38,471 nt of DNA from Sulfuritalea sp. (GTDB lineage Bacteria > Pseudomonadota > Gammaproteobacteria > Burkholderiales > Rhodocyclaceae). Under the pieces are notes generated by a model that did no database searches, had not been told where the DNA came from, and worked only from the letters and a program-made list of their open reading frames with translations. Made by a program: the position numbers and the translations under genes. This document shows positions 7,884 through 15,444 of the stretch, one piece after another. How positions within the stretch are numbered: the stretch's first letter is position 1; every line of letters starts with the position of its first letter. Where the stretch lies: contig JAIPCF010000018.1 of the NCBI GenBank assembly GCA_021738385.1, forward strand, positions 1 to 38,471. The letters are read 5' to 3'.

Positions 7884-7900
7884 ACTTGCATTTTGCAAGT
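7884..7900. promoter_or_regulatory. HxlR operator site 2 (17-bp palindrome)
   Basis: ACTTGCATTTTGCAAGT is the mirror image of site 1. It lies 70 bases upstream of the gene at 7971. Together the two sites suggest paired dimer binding or one site per divergent promoter. Confidence 0.75.
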
Positions 7901-7970
7901 TATGCGAATCCGCCAGTTAAGCCCGCTACGGTCCGCAGACAACCGGGCGCGAAAGCCGGAGCATGCCCCC

Positions 7971-8615
7971 ATGAGCTCGAAATCAAGACCGCTGATCCTC
8001 AGCGCCGCACTCCTCGCCCTTCTATTGATTCTGCTGGCCTGGTACCGGGGTGGCGGGACACCGCTGAGCCCGCAGGAAGTCGATCGTTATGTCGCGCGTA
8101 TCGAAGCCCAGAAGCAGGTTCCGGGCGGTCGCCACCACATCGCCGAGTTGCGGTCCTTTCTCGCCAGCGACGATGGCAAGGCTTTCTACACCGTCAATCT
8201 GTACCGCTATTTCGCGCGGGCGCACTACCTCTCGCCGCAGGCCGGCGCGCTCACCGGTCGCGCGGCCTACGACCGTTTCAGCCGAGTGATGATTCCGTTG
8301 CAGGCGCGCTTCGGGTCGCACGCCGTATTCGGCACCGACTGGATGAACGCCAATCCCGGCGGCTGGGACCGTCTGGTCATCGTTCGCTACCGCAGCCGAA
8401 GAGACATCGCGGAAATTTTTGCGAGCGATGAATTCGCCGAGGCCAGCGCCGACAAGTGGGCCAGCCTTGAGCGAAACGAACGATTGCTGGTGCAGGGTGT
8501 ACACCTGCCCGAACTGATCGCGATCGCCCTGCCGGCTTCTGCCGCACTGGCCCTCTACCTCGCCGTAGCGGGTTTGCGCCGGGCCTTCGCTCGCCAGAGC
8601 GGTGCGGCGGTTTGA
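7971..8615 (+). CDS. Membrane-anchored protein with a dimeric alpha/beta-barrel-like (DUF1330-like) domain
   Basis: A 214-residue protein. One N-terminal hydrophobic segment (LILSAALLALLLILLAWY, about 8–25) and one near the C-terminus (LIAIALPASAALALYLAVAG) flank a soluble domain. The domain contains FYTVNLYRYFARAHY, DRFSRVMIPLQARFG and WDRLVIVRYRSRRDIAEIF. That layout resembles DUF1330/ABM-type ferredoxin-like barrels, but the match is by eye only and the function is unknown. It is divergent from the HxlR gene and shares its operators, so it is probably the regulator's target. ATG at 7971 leaves both palindromes upstream. Confidence 0.72.
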   Translation: MSSKSRPLILSAALLALLLILLAWYRGGGTPLSPQEVDRYVARIEAQKQVPGGRHHIAELRSFLASDDGKAFYTVNLYRYFARAHYLSPQAGALTGRAAYDRFSRVMIPLQARFGSHAVFGTDWMNANPGGWDRLVIVRYRSRRDIAEIFASDEFAEASADKWASLERNERLLVQGVHLPELIAIALPASAALALYLAVAGLRRAFARQSGAAV

Positions 8616-8664
8616 CCAGAACTACCGCTGGCCGACCCAACCGCCTGGCTCGCCGCCGTACCGG

Positions 8665-8689
8665 GAAAAGTCGGCTATGGCGATACGGC
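8665..8689 (+). repeat. 25-nt 3'-end repeat, copy 2
   Basis: GAAAAGTCGGC, TATGGC, GATACGGC (last block shares its first G). It begins 49 bases after the stop at 8615, in the orientation of that gene. Confidence 0.7.
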
Positions 8690-8711
8690 GGAGGAATCAA
8701 CGAGGCTCTGG

Positions 8712-8731
8712 ATTCCGGCTTTCTCCGGAAT
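8712..8731. repeat. Short extragenic palindrome of the GGATTCCGGC…GGAATGAC type
   Basis: ATTCCGG–CTTTCT–CCGGAAT forms a 7-bp stem. This hairpin type is scattered through many proteobacterial genomes. Just after it, 8751–8770 (TTGTGGACTGACCACGATTA) looks like a worn copy of the RAYT repeat core at 5759. The rest of 8616–8795 holds the copy-2 repeat and nothing coding. Confidence 0.6.
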
Positions 8732-8795
8732 GACTGAGCGCTGAGAATAATTGTGGACTGACCACGATTAATCCATCGAGTACTGGACTTCGAGC

Positions 8796-10139
8796 CTAGC
8801 CCAGTCGTCCGATCTTGTTTCCGGCTGTATTGATGTGACGCTCCAGCGCGGAGATGCAAGGGCCGAACCGCTGGCTAAACCCTGCCGTCGCCAGGACCCG
8901 GACAAGAAACTCGCGCGCCAGTGCTTCGGCTCGCTGCCAGGTGTCGTTGCTCACACTCGCGTGAATGGTCGCCTCGGCGATGTTGTCAGGTATCCCGCCG
9001 CCAGCTCGGGGCGCGAAGCTCATCGCTGTCATGTCGTAGGCGGGCGCAATGTCATACGGCCGACCCTGGTCCGCGATGAATGACAGATTGCCGCTGTGCA
9101 TATCGGAGTTGCCGATCAGGGTGCCAAAGGCCCAAAAGAGATTCGCTCCAGCGGCGGCTTCTCGACGAATTTGGCCGTCGTCAGCAAGGCGAGCTGCAAT
9201 GCCTGGCCAGTTGCCTGCGCCTGCCCCGACGAATTCGGCATCCAGGGCGGCCAGGGAGAACAGCGCACGCCGACCCAGAGATCCAATGCGATCAAAACGC
9301 TCGACTTCGAGGAAGCGCTGACCACTGCGGTCGACTATCTGCGTTTTTGCCGCAGGGATGCCCGCTTCGCGCAGTGTGTCCAAGGCCAGGTGTTCGATCA
9401 GCAGCAGATCGCGCCAACGTTGGCTAACAGGGCCTTCTTCCGGCTCGCTGAACTTTACGATGACGTGCCGAGGCCCATCCGGCGTCATGGCGTAGACAGT
9501 GAACTTCGGCTGCACTCCTCCAGCAGACGATCCGGCGGTCTCACCCCTGCCGGCCTCACGTGCCAGCCGGGCGTATTCCTCAGCTTTTTGTTGTTCCTCG
9601 ACAGGATCGGGAACGGCAGCGGCAAGGAATCGATCCCGCGCGAGGTCGCCCAGAAGGAGATTCCCCACGACATCATGGCCGTGCACCAGCAGCGCCCGCA
9701 AGGCATGGGTATCGGTCCAGTCTGTCAGGCGGTCGGGCAGCCCAAGTTCAACTCCATGACGGGCCGCGTACGCCCGGCCGAGATAACCTTGGGGGCGCAT
9801 GTCGAACAACCACCACGGCAGGCCGTCGCTGTGCAGGGTCACACCGTCTTCCTGACACATGACGAACCCTTCCGGACGTACGGGAACCAGCGTGCCCAGT
9901 TTCCTGATTCGGCCTTCCGAATCAACCCGATAAACCGGGATATCTGTCGATCCGCGCTGGGTGTCGCGGAGTGTGTATTGAATTGATTGAGCGGCGCCTA
10001 TCCGTAGGATTTCGCCGCCGAGGGCGTTCAGCGCGCGCGAGACCGTCGGCTGACTGATGCCAATATTTTCAATCAGTTGGCGTGCCGATGCCGGCCCGCT
10101 GGAAAGTCGCATACGGATTGCGTCAGTGTAGGATGCCAT
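8796..10139 (-). CDS. HipA-family kinase toxin, YjjJ/HipH type
   Basis: A 447-residue protein, close to the roughly 443 of E. coli YjjJ (HipH). An N-terminal winged-helix domain (ARQLIENIGISQPTVSRAL, 19–37) precedes the HipA-like kinase. The Gly-rich loop is AGSSAGGVQPKF (202–213). The catalytic loop is GNSDMHSGN (Asp346, His348, Asn351). The metal-binding Asp lies in APAYDM (Asp369). All catalytic elements look intact. HipA relatives phosphorylate translation factors or tRNA synthetases; the target here is unknown. No separate HipB antitoxin gene adjoins it; the fused DNA-binding domain is typical of the YjjJ group and suggests self-regulation. Confidence 0.88.
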   Translation of the reverse strand: MASYTDAIRMRLSSGPASARQLIENIGISQPTVSRALNALGGEILRIGAAQSIQYTLRDTQRGSTDIPVYRVDSEGRIRKLGTLVPVRPEGFVMCQEDGVTLHSDGLPWWLFDMRPQGYLGRAYAARHGVELGLPDRLTDWTDTHALRALLVHGHDVVGNLLLGDLARDRFLAAAVPDPVEEQQKAEEYARLAREAGRGETAGSSAGGVQPKFTVYAMTPDGPRHVIVKFSEPEEGPVSQRWRDLLLIEHLALDTLREAGIPAAKTQIVDRSGQRFLEVERFDRIGSLGRRALFSLAALDAEFVGAGAGNWPGIAARLADDGQIRREAAAGANLFWAFGTLIGNSDMHSGNLSFIADQGRPYDIAPAYDMTAMSFAPRAGGGIPDNIAEATIHASVSNDTWQRAEALAREFLVRVLATAGFSQRFGPCISALERHINTAGNKIGRLG

Positions 10140-10155
10140 GCCGTGAATTCAATTG

Positions 10156-10174
10156 TGAATAGATCTATGAATAG
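10156..10174. promoter_or_regulatory. Possible operator upstream of the hipH-like gene
   Basis: Two TGAATAG direct repeats (10156–10162 and 10168–10174) overlap the palindrome ATAGATCTAT (10159–10168), 17 bases upstream of the start codon. A position next to a gene with its own winged helix suits autoregulation, but nothing else supports it. Confidence 0.3.
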
Positions 10175-10294
10175 GGATTGTAGGTGAATTCGAGGCCGAC
10201 GCAAGACGTATTGCCACTCAAGGCAGGCATTGAGTGCGGCGGTGCGATCAGCCGCCGTACATCCTGACGGGTACACACCGTGGTCTGGCGTACG

Positions 10295-10675
10295 ATGGCG
10301 TTCCGTGAGACGCTGCACAGCGAACACGATCTGCCCGACATGGAGACTCCCGCTCTGAAACCCGAAACGGCAAACGCTCTCTGGATTTTTGCCATCGCTC
10401 TTGCGATGACAGGCTCGCTCATTCCCAATCCGAGCGGAGGATTCCTCCTGACAACAATTGCTGCGATGTCTGCAATACCCGCCGCGCTTTTCGGCCGGGG
10501 CCGCGCTCGCTGGGGAGGAGTTATTGCCAGCGCACTCTCCGTGACATTAGCGGTAGCCGGCTACCCGGCGATGCAAAAAGACCAGGCAACGTACACTGAA
10601 CGGGTCAGAGAAATAAATGCCGCCGCAAGCACTCCCGCTCAGCGATTGAGCGGAAAGGCAGACAGCAAAAACTAG
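10295..10675 (+). CDS. Small hypothetical membrane protein
   Basis: Family not recognised. About 126 residues from the ATG at 10295; a GTG at 10280 and an ATG at 10340 are alternatives, and none has a good ribosome site. Two or three hydrophobic stretches are visible: ANALWIFAIALAMTGSLI, then LLTTIAAMSAIPAALFG, then GVIASALSVTLAVAGY. A short charged C-terminal tail follows. It stands alone between the hipH-like gene and an unrelated minus-strand gene. The 119 bases after its stop hold nothing I recognise. Confidence 0.5.
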   Translation: MAFRETLHSEHDLPDMETPALKPETANALWIFAIALAMTGSLIPNPSGGFLLTTIAAMSAIPAALFGRGRARWGGVIASALSVTLAVAGYPAMQKDQATYTERVREINAAASTPAQRLSGKADSKN

Positions 10676-10794
10676 ATCCGGTTCAAACCGATTTGCGGCC
10701 GTGCATGAATCGCTTCACTCTGCTCTGCTTTCAGAACGTCGTCATCACGATCGCCATGGCATGCCCACGGCCGCCAGGAAAGACAGGCTTGGAC

Positions 10795-11172
10795 TTAGTG
10801 CACCAGTTGTGCTTCGGCGTTGCTGCTGGCCATGGATCGTTTGGCAGGCATGGCCGCGATCATTTTCAGTTCGATCAACGCGTCGTGCAGCATTTGCGCA
10901 GTCGCCTTGGCATGGGCGTTGTTTGGTGCGAGTTCGCGCAGGCAATGAACAGCCTGTTGCGCAGCCTCACGCAAAGGTTCGAGCTGGGCGAGGCATTTAA
11001 GTATCCCCTCCCGGCCATCGTTGGCGCTGACAGCAAGGATTTCGATGTTGCGCGCCTGCCGCTCAAGCGCATCTGCCGCCGCTCTCGGCCATACACCCAT
11101 GTCAGCGCCATTTCTGTCTTTGGCGGTATTGATTGCTCGCAAACCTTTTGCGATGTGTTCGGTGTTCGTCAT
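10795..11172 (-). CDS. Hypothetical protein, alpha-helical
   Basis: Not recognised. A 125-residue, mostly helical sequence (ADALERQARNIEILAVSAND, then CLAQLEPLREAAQQAVHCL, then AKATAQMLHDALIELKMI) with no signal peptide or membrane segment. The ATG at 11172 has an AAGGGC Shine–Dalgarno-like stretch a few bases upstream on the minus strand. Coding-like amino-acid usage and the ribosome site favour a real gene; the neighbours give no clue to function. Confidence 0.5.
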   Translation of the reverse strand: MTNTEHIAKGLRAINTAKDRNGADMGVWPRAAADALERQARNIEILAVSANDGREGILKCLAQLEPLREAAQQAVHCLRELAPNNAHAKATAQMLHDALIELKMIAAMPAKRSMASSNAEAQLVH

Positions 11173-11455
11173 GTCATGCCCTTCAGAGTTTGATTGATTA
11201 TTCGCATCATTTCGAGTTCCCCGTTCAGGGCTTCCGTTCAGTGAAATTGCAAGGCCGATGGGCGCAATTTGTCCAACTCGCTTGATGGGGCGAATTTCAC
11301 GCTCGTTTCGTTACACGAGCATTACGGCGCAATTTTTTTGTCCCCGGTTAGTCCAGAGACGCATTGGGACCCGACCGGGTTAAACCGGCACTGGGGGACG
11401 GATCCCGGACGCACGCCTGGTATTCGGAGCGTCTATGCCACTTGCTATTCGGTGG
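11173..11455. other. Non-coding interval with a weak inverted repeat
   Basis: No convincing gene. GTCCCCGGTTA (11340–11350) and TAAACCGG…GGGGGAC (11381–11399) form an imperfect inverted pair. This may be a worn REP-like element, but it does not clearly match the RAYT repeat at 5756. Confidence 0.35.
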
Positions 11456-11773
11456 TCAATCCTGACGCGGCGGAAGGGAGTGGGTTTCGCCTCCGCCAGT
11501 GCTCCTTTCAGCACTTCTGTCAGAATCGCGAATCACTTCGCCTTCGATGATGATGCCGCTGGTACTGTCATCCGGTGATGCGTTCTTTTCCCATACCGCC
11601 TGCTGCGCCTCCATGTGCGCGCGCAACTCGCGGCGCACGGCGCGGGTCTGCCACCAGAACCAGGCAAAGCCGAAAAGGCCAATCACCAAAACCACCGCGA
11701 ACACCACGGCGGAGACCATGAACAGGGGGATCAACAGCAGAACTGCTGCTATCAGGGCAAGGACTTGTTGCAT
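11456..11773 (-). CDS. Small inner-membrane protein, function unknown
   Basis: A 105-residue protein. An N-terminal hydrophobic region of about 40 residues (two tight membrane segments: LALIAAVLLLIPLFMVSAVV and AVVLVIGLFGFAWFWW) is followed by a basic stretch (RAVRRELRAHMEAQQ) and an acidic, Ser/Gly-rich tail. Positive-inside reasoning puts the tail in the cytoplasm. It starts 4 bases after the cytochrome c gene stop, so the two are co-transcribed. No family name can be given. Confidence 0.7.
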   Translation of the reverse strand: MQQVLALIAAVLLLIPLFMVSAVVFAVVLVIGLFGFAWFWWQTRAVRRELRAHMEAQQAVWEKNASPDDSTSGIIIEGEVIRDSDRSAERSTGGGETHSLPPRQD

Positions 11774-11777
11774 GCGA

Positions 11778-12242
11778 CTAGGGCAACGCCGGTGGCGTGT
11801 CGTTGAGAGTGCGCAAATAGACCAGCAGGTCGGCGCGCATTTTTGCGCTGCGCAGTCCGGCGAGATCCATTGTCTTGCCAGGTACCGCGCGCTCGGTGTC
11901 GCTCAGGTAGTAGTCGAGCGTCGCGTAAGTCCAGGTGTGGCCCGAGGCGCGCATGGCATCGGAGTACTTGAAGTCGGTAAACGTGGCTGCCTTGCGGTCG
12001 AAGACATTCCACAGGTTAGGCCCCTTCGATGGCTTGCCATCCTTGGCGCCGTCATGGCAGGTGGAGCATTTGCGCTCGAAAACCTGTGCCCCGGCCTCGG
12101 CGTTGGCCGCTTGCAGCCGCGCGCGCAATTCGGGTGTCAGCGGCGGATCGTAGCTGTACAGCGGTCCACCTTCGGCGGGTGCGGCAGGGCTGGCAACTAC
12201 AAGTGCGAAAGCGACAAGCGGCAAAGTGAGGCGTTGCTCCAT
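11778..12242 (-). CDS. Class I cytochrome c, periplasmic
   Basis: A 154-residue protein with an N-terminal signal peptide (LTLPLVAFALVVASPAAPAEG). The haem motif is CSTCH. The distal Met ligand is probably in PGKTMDLAGL, where the class I axial Met lies. The helix RADLLVYLRTL closes the fold. It is a mono-haem electron carrier of the periplasm. The ATG at 12242 is chosen because the signal peptide begins there; an in-frame start at 12305 would add a polar leader. It is followed by a small membrane protein in the same transcript. The partner oxidoreductase cannot be identified. Confidence 0.88.
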   Translation of the reverse strand: MEQRLTLPLVAFALVVASPAAPAEGGPLYSYDPPLTPELRARLQAANAEAGAQVFERKCSTCHDGAKDGKPSKGPNLWNVFDRKAATFTDFKYSDAMRASGHTWTYATLDYYLSDTERAVPGKTMDLAGLRSAKMRADLLVYLRTLNDTPPALP

Positions 12243-12446
12243 GGGGCGATTTTCGGACAGAAGTCTCTGATTCGCAAGCCGCGGTAGATGTCCGGGCTGC
12301 GGCATTCGCTGAACGCGGCCCCGGGCTTGGTGAAAGTCGGCGCTGGTGAATCAACTGCGCAGCGAGAATGGGCATGACAAAACCATGCCAGCTTCACTGC
12401 GGATGTCACTGTGGCGATATTCAACCTTCCGTCGCCTGAATGCTTT
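12243..12446. other. Intergenic region upstream of the cytochrome gene
   Basis: Part of the 314-base gap between divergent genes. It holds a degenerate relative of the 25-nt repeat (GAAAGTCGGCGCTGGTGAAT from 12332) and otherwise nothing I recognise. The regulatory box at 12447–12463 follows. Confidence 0.4.
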
Positions 12447-12463
12447 CTTAAGTTTGCGTTAAC
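12447..12463 (+). promoter_or_regulatory. PmrA/QseB-like direct-repeat box upstream of the small lipoprotein gene
   Basis: CTTAAG–TTTGC–GTTAAC: two TTAA half-sites 11 bases apart, the layout bound by PmrA/QseB-type OmpR regulators. A possible −10 (GAGAAT) lies 10 bases downstream, so the box would overlap the −35 region, as expected for direct activation. The same arrangement recurs at 12919–12935. Confidence 0.6.
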
Positions 12464-12556
12464 TCTTCCTGCGGAGAATACGGGATGTCTTGATCCTCAC
12501 GCGGTTGGCGCGATGAGGGAAAAAAGATCTTCATCTACCTATACCAGGAACCCATC

Positions 12557-12832
12557 ATGAATAAAGCACTCGTTGTATCCGCCTTGATCGCTCTGACTCT
12601 TGTTGCTTGCGGCAAGACGCAGGAAGAATTGGCTGCCGATGCCGAACGCGCGGACGCGTTGAAAGTTGCATCAGCCAAACCGGCCGCAGCAGCAGCTACC
12701 CCTGCAGCCGCTGCCCCTGCTGGCTCTGAAGCTGCCGCAGCGCCTGGCGCTCCCGCTGCCGCTCCGGCTGCCGCGGCTGCTGAACCCACCGCCGCTCCGG
12801 CAGCCGGCTCAGCCGACAAGCCGAAAGAGTAA
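12557..12832 (+). CDS. Small Ala/Pro-rich lipoprotein
   Basis: A 91-residue protein with a lipoprotein signal (MNKALVVSALIALTLVAC; lipobox LVAC, lipidated Cys18). The remainder is low-complexity Ala/Pro with a short charged region (GKTQEELAADAERADAL) after the Cys. It resembles the small envelope lipoproteins often found beside QseBC/PmrAB-type systems, but no specific family is assigned. AGGAA precedes the ATG. It has a regulator box upstream and a terminator downstream, so it is a single-gene transcript. Confidence 0.75.
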   Translation: MNKALVVSALIALTLVACGKTQEELAADAERADALKVASAKPAAAAATPAAAAPAGSEAAAAPGAPAAAPAAAAAEPTAAPAAGSADKPKE

Positions 12833-12864
12833 ATTCGGCGATCCTCAGCCAAGTCAAGCTGAGC

Positions 12865-12892
12865 AAGGGCCAATCCGAAAGGGTTGGCCCTT
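12865..12892 (+). terminator. Rho-independent terminator of the lipoprotein gene
   Basis: A 12-bp stem (AAGGGCCAATCC / GGGTTGGCCCTT, one wobble) with a GAAA loop, followed by a T-rich stretch. It lies 32 bases after the stop. Confidence 0.85.
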
Positions 12893-12918
12893 TGCTTATT
12901 TGATGTTGGCTTCGTTGC

Positions 12919-12935
12919 CTTAAGTTGGCATTAAG
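12919..12935 (+). promoter_or_regulatory. PmrA/QseB-like direct-repeat box upstream of the small exported protein gene
   Basis: CTTAAG–TTGGC–ATTAAG, with half-sites 11 bases apart. GAGAAT lies 11 bases downstream as a possible −10. It is nearly identical to the box at 12447 and close to the response-regulator gene at 13322. Confidence 0.62.
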
Positions 12936-13004
12936 TCGACTCGCTGGAGAATCTTCACACCGGGCGATAACCGCAAGGCCACCTCAACCCTCTGGAGAAT
13001 TCTC

Positions 13005-13217
13005 ATGAACAAGACCCTCATCGCACTGCTGACCACTTCAACGCTGTTCCTGTTTGGATCGGCTCAGGCCGCCGACGAAGCAAACACCGACCCACAACAA
13101 CAGCAGAATTCCTCAAGCTCGGAAGCCACTCAGGAAACCGCGCCGGCCAATCAGGCGCCTGCCGAGGCTGAAAAAAGCAGCGAAGCATCTGAATCGACCA
13201 GCGAAGCCGCAAAATAG
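13005..13217 (+). CDS. Small exported Ser/Glu/Gln-rich protein
   Basis: A 70-residue protein with a clear signal peptide (MNKTLIALLTTSTLFLFGSA, then QAADEA, cleavage probably after QAA). The mature part is short, acidic and low-complexity (poly-Gln then Ser/Glu/Ala). Function unknown. GGAG precedes the ATG. The upstream box and its own strong terminator mirror the lipoprotein gene just before it, suggesting the two are a co-regulated pair controlled by the neighbouring two-component system. Confidence 0.75.
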   Translation: MNKTLIALLTTSTLFLFGSAQAADEANTDPQQQQNSSSSEATQETAPANQAPAEAEKSSEASESTSEAAK

Positions 13218-13236
13218 TCGAAGCGATTCACACGCA

Positions 13237-13262
13237 AAAGGCGGGGCGAAAGCCCCGCCTTT
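13237..13262 (+). terminator. Rho-independent terminator of the small exported protein gene
   Basis: An 11-bp perfect stem (AAAGGCGGGGC / GCCCCGCCTTT) with a GAAA tetraloop, 19 bases after the stop. It separates this gene from the response regulator. Confidence 0.9.
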
Positions 13263-13321
13263 GCTTTGGTGGAATATTTACTGCGCCGACCTCGAACCAC
13301 TTTGATTAACATGGTGTCACC

Positions 13322-13981
13322 ATGAAGCTGCTGCTTGCCGAAGATGATCCGATGATAGGCGCCAGTGTCCAGAAGGGCCTGGCGCAGGCCGGATTTGGCA
13401 TCGACTGGTGTCGCGACGGCGAGGCGAGCAAACATGCGCTGAGCGACGGCCATTACGCGCTGCTGCTGCTTGACCTCGGACTGCCGCGACAGGATGGTTT
13501 GTCGGTTCTCAGGTGGTTGCGAAAATCCGGCAATGACATTCCGGTGTTGATCATCACCGCACGCGATGCGGTTGCTGACCGTATCGCGGGTCTTGATCTG
13601 GGCGCCGACGACTATCTGGTCAAGCCTTTCGATCTTGACGAGTTGAGCGCCCGCGTCCGCGCCCTGATACGCCGCCACGCCGGGCGTAGCAAGCCCGAAA
13701 TTGTGGCCGGCGCCCTGAGCCTGAACCCGATCACCCGGATAGTGAGGCTCAAGGATCAGACCGTCGCGGTCTCGCAAAAAGAGTTTGCCCTGCTCGAAGC
13801 CTTGCTGCAGTCTCCGGGCCAGGTGCTCTCGCGCAACGAACTTGAAGAGCAGATCTATGGATGGGGCGAAGAGATCGGCAGCAATGCCATCGAAGTGCAT
13901 ATCCACAACCTGCGCCGCAAACTCGGGGCGGAGCGGATTCGCAATGTTCGCGGTATCGGTTACGTGGTGTCCGATGACTGA
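13322..13981 (+). CDS. OmpR-family response regulator (QseB/PmrA-like)
   Basis: A 219-residue regulator. The receiver domain has the acidic pair EDD (7–9), the phospho-acceptor Asp51 in LLDLGLPRQDGL, and the conserved Lys in DYLVKPFDLDEL. The C-terminal winged helix contains QKEFALLEALLQSPGQVLSR and VEVHIHNLRRKLG-like features typical of QseB/PmrA/TctD. It is followed 18 bases later by the kinase. The two direct-repeat boxes at 12447 and 12919 have the form this subfamily binds, so those genes are its likely targets (inference). Confidence 0.93.
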   Translation: MKLLLAEDDPMIGASVQKGLAQAGFGIDWCRDGEASKHALSDGHYALLLLDLGLPRQDGLSVLRWLRKSGNDIPVLIITARDAVADRIAGLDLGADDYLVKPFDLDELSARVRALIRRHAGRSKPEIVAGALSLNPITRIVRLKDQTVAVSQKEFALLEALLQSPGQVLSRNELEEQIYGWGEEIGSNAIEVHIHNLRRKLGAERIRNVRGIGYVVSDD

Positions 13982-13999
13982 TTCGATCGTCGCTCTGAC

Positions 14000-15313
14000 A
14001 TGAGTTCGATCCGCAATCGGCTCCTGTTCTGGCAGATCAGCGCCCTGATTGTCACTGGCCTGCTGGTCAGCTACCTTGCCTATAGCCTGGCCTGGAACGG
14101 CTTCAACAAGCTGCGCGACTACACCCTGGAACAGGTTGCGTATTCCATACTGCGCCACGGAGTGGAGCTGGATGTCGAGGGAATTAGCGCCAAGGAACGT
14201 CGTGACAAAGGCCAGTTTCTTAGCCAGATGTGGGGCAAGGATGGCAAGCTCATTTATGCTTCCCGCGCCACGCCGGAGCTTCCGCCACAACTGCCAGGGA
14301 ATGCCGTCGTCAGCTGGGAAGGCGTTGAGTGGCACACGTTCACAATGAGAAAGGGCGATCTGGTGATCCAGGTTGCCAACACCACCGAAAACCGCGCGGG
14401 AATGTTCGGCCGCATCGCTCCGTGGCTGCTCTTGCCTCTGGCGGTACTGGTAGCTTTCCTCGGCAGCCTGATCTGGGTAGCGGTAGGACGCGCCTTGCGC
14501 CCGCTGGAACAGGTGAGAAGGGAAATCGGCAGACGTGGAAGCTCCAGCATGGAAGAACTGGCAACGACCGGCCTGCCCGACGAGGTGCAGCCACTGGTTA
14601 CCACGCTCAACGAACTGTTGGCACGCCTGCAACAAAGCATGTCGCTGCAAAGACGCTTCACCGCCGACGCAACGCATGAGTTGCGTACCCCGCTTGCCGC
14701 CGTGCGACTTCAGGCCCAGCTTGCGCTGAAGGCCAATAGTTCGGCAGAACGTGAAGAAGCGCTGCAGGAACTGATCGGTGGTGTCGATCGCGCGGCTCAC
14801 CTGGTAGACCAGTTGCTCCAGATGACCCGGCTCGAACCCGATGCGATGCCAGTCACTTTCACCGCTGTTTCCCTTGGCGAGATTGCTCGCCATGTAGTGG
14901 CCTCGTTTCAGAACCAGGCTCGATTGAAGAATATCGATCTCGGTCTGGGGCATTGCGATGACATTTACATTGCTGGCGATCGAGTCAGCGTGCAGGCATT
15001 GCTTAATAATCTTGTCGCCAATGCCCTGATCCATTGTCCGGCCGGCAGTCACGTCGATGTTGAGTTGCACCGCAACGGCTCAATGGCTGAATTGAAGGTG
15101 TACGACGACGGTCCTGGCATTCCCGCCGATGAACGGCAGCGGGTGTTTGATCGCTTCTATCGACTGCCGGGCACCGATACGATAGGTAGCGGACTGGGCC
15201 TCGCCATTGTTCGACAGGTGGTCAATTTGCACCACGGAACTGTCTCGCTGGATGACGCTATCGGTGGCGGCTTGCTGGTCCGGGTAAAACTGCCCACCGA
15301 TAAACCAGACTGA
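14000..15313 (+). CDS. Sensor histidine kinase (QseC/PmrB-like)
   Basis: A 437-residue inner-membrane kinase. TM1 is near residues 10–30; a periplasmic sensor region of about 100 residues follows; TM2 is near 140–163 (WLLLPLAVLVAFLGSLIWVA). HAMP is followed by the H-box FTADATHELRTPL with phospho-accepting His226. ATPase motifs follow: N-box LLNNLVANALIHC, G1 DDGPGIP and G2 GSGLGLAIV. The organisation matches QseC/PmrB. It is the partner of the preceding response regulator. What it senses is unknown. Confidence 0.93.
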   Translation: MSSIRNRLLFWQISALIVTGLLVSYLAYSLAWNGFNKLRDYTLEQVAYSILRHGVELDVEGISAKERRDKGQFLSQMWGKDGKLIYASRATPELPPQLPGNAVVSWEGVEWHTFTMRKGDLVIQVANTTENRAGMFGRIAPWLLLPLAVLVAFLGSLIWVAVGRALRPLEQVRREIGRRGSSSMEELATTGLPDEVQPLVTTLNELLARLQQSMSLQRRFTADATHELRTPLAAVRLQAQLALKANSSAEREEALQELIGGVDRAAHLVDQLLQMTRLEPDAMPVTFTAVSLGEIARHVVASFQNQARLKNIDLGLGHCDDIYIAGDRVSVQALLNNLVANALIHCPAGSHVDVELHRNGSMAELKVYDDGPGIPADERQRVFDRFYRLPGTDTIGSGLGLAIVRQVVNLHHGTVSLDDAIGGGLLVRVKLPTDKPD

Positions 15314-15327
15314 ATTGCTTCCGCATT

Positions 15328-15352
15328 GAAAACTCGGCGCTGGTGATACGGC
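15328..15352 (+). repeat. 25-nt 3'-end repeat, copy 3 (plus orientation)
   Basis: GAAAACTCGGCGCTGGTGAT then ACGGC, 14 bases after the kinase stop. It pairs with an inverted copy at 15408–15432 (24 of 25 match), so the transcript from either side can fold into a long hairpin between the convergent genes. Confidence 0.85.
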
Positions 15353-15407
15353 AAGAGAGGGCGCGCATGTGTGCGAAGCAACGCACGATCCGTGATCCCT
15401 CCGCGTC

Positions 15408-15432
15408 GCCGTATCACCAGCGCCGAGTTTCC
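15408..15432 (-). repeat. 25-nt 3'-end repeat, copy 4 (minus orientation)
   Basis: The minus-strand copy of the repeat begins 12 bases after the stop of the minus-strand gene at 15445. It faces copy 3, so each convergent gene has a copy in its own orientation. Confidence 0.85.
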
Positions 15433-15444
15433 CGGCTTGCCAGA

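Noticed and set aside
9096..9986. A 296-codon plus-strand frame opposite the hipH-like gene
   Set aside because: The minus strand encodes an intact kinase with all catalytic motifs; the opposite frame is an antisense shadow.
8796..10139. A classical two-gene hipBA toxin–antitoxin pair
   Set aside because: No separate HipB frame is found next to it; the winged helix is fused to the kinase as in YjjJ.
11269..11550. A 93-codon plus-strand frame
   Set aside because: Poor coding composition, no ribosome site, and it overlaps the better supported minus-strand membrane protein.
12557..13217. Bacteriocin- or toxin-like small genes
   Set aside because: Size alone would fit, but there is no immunity or export gene, and the signals indicate an envelope lipoprotein and a periplasmic protein.
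13151..15070. A 639-codon open frame on the minus strand across the two-component genes
   Set aside because: It is antisense to two genes with complete motifs and its translation shows no domain; long antisense frames are expected in GC-rich coding DNA.
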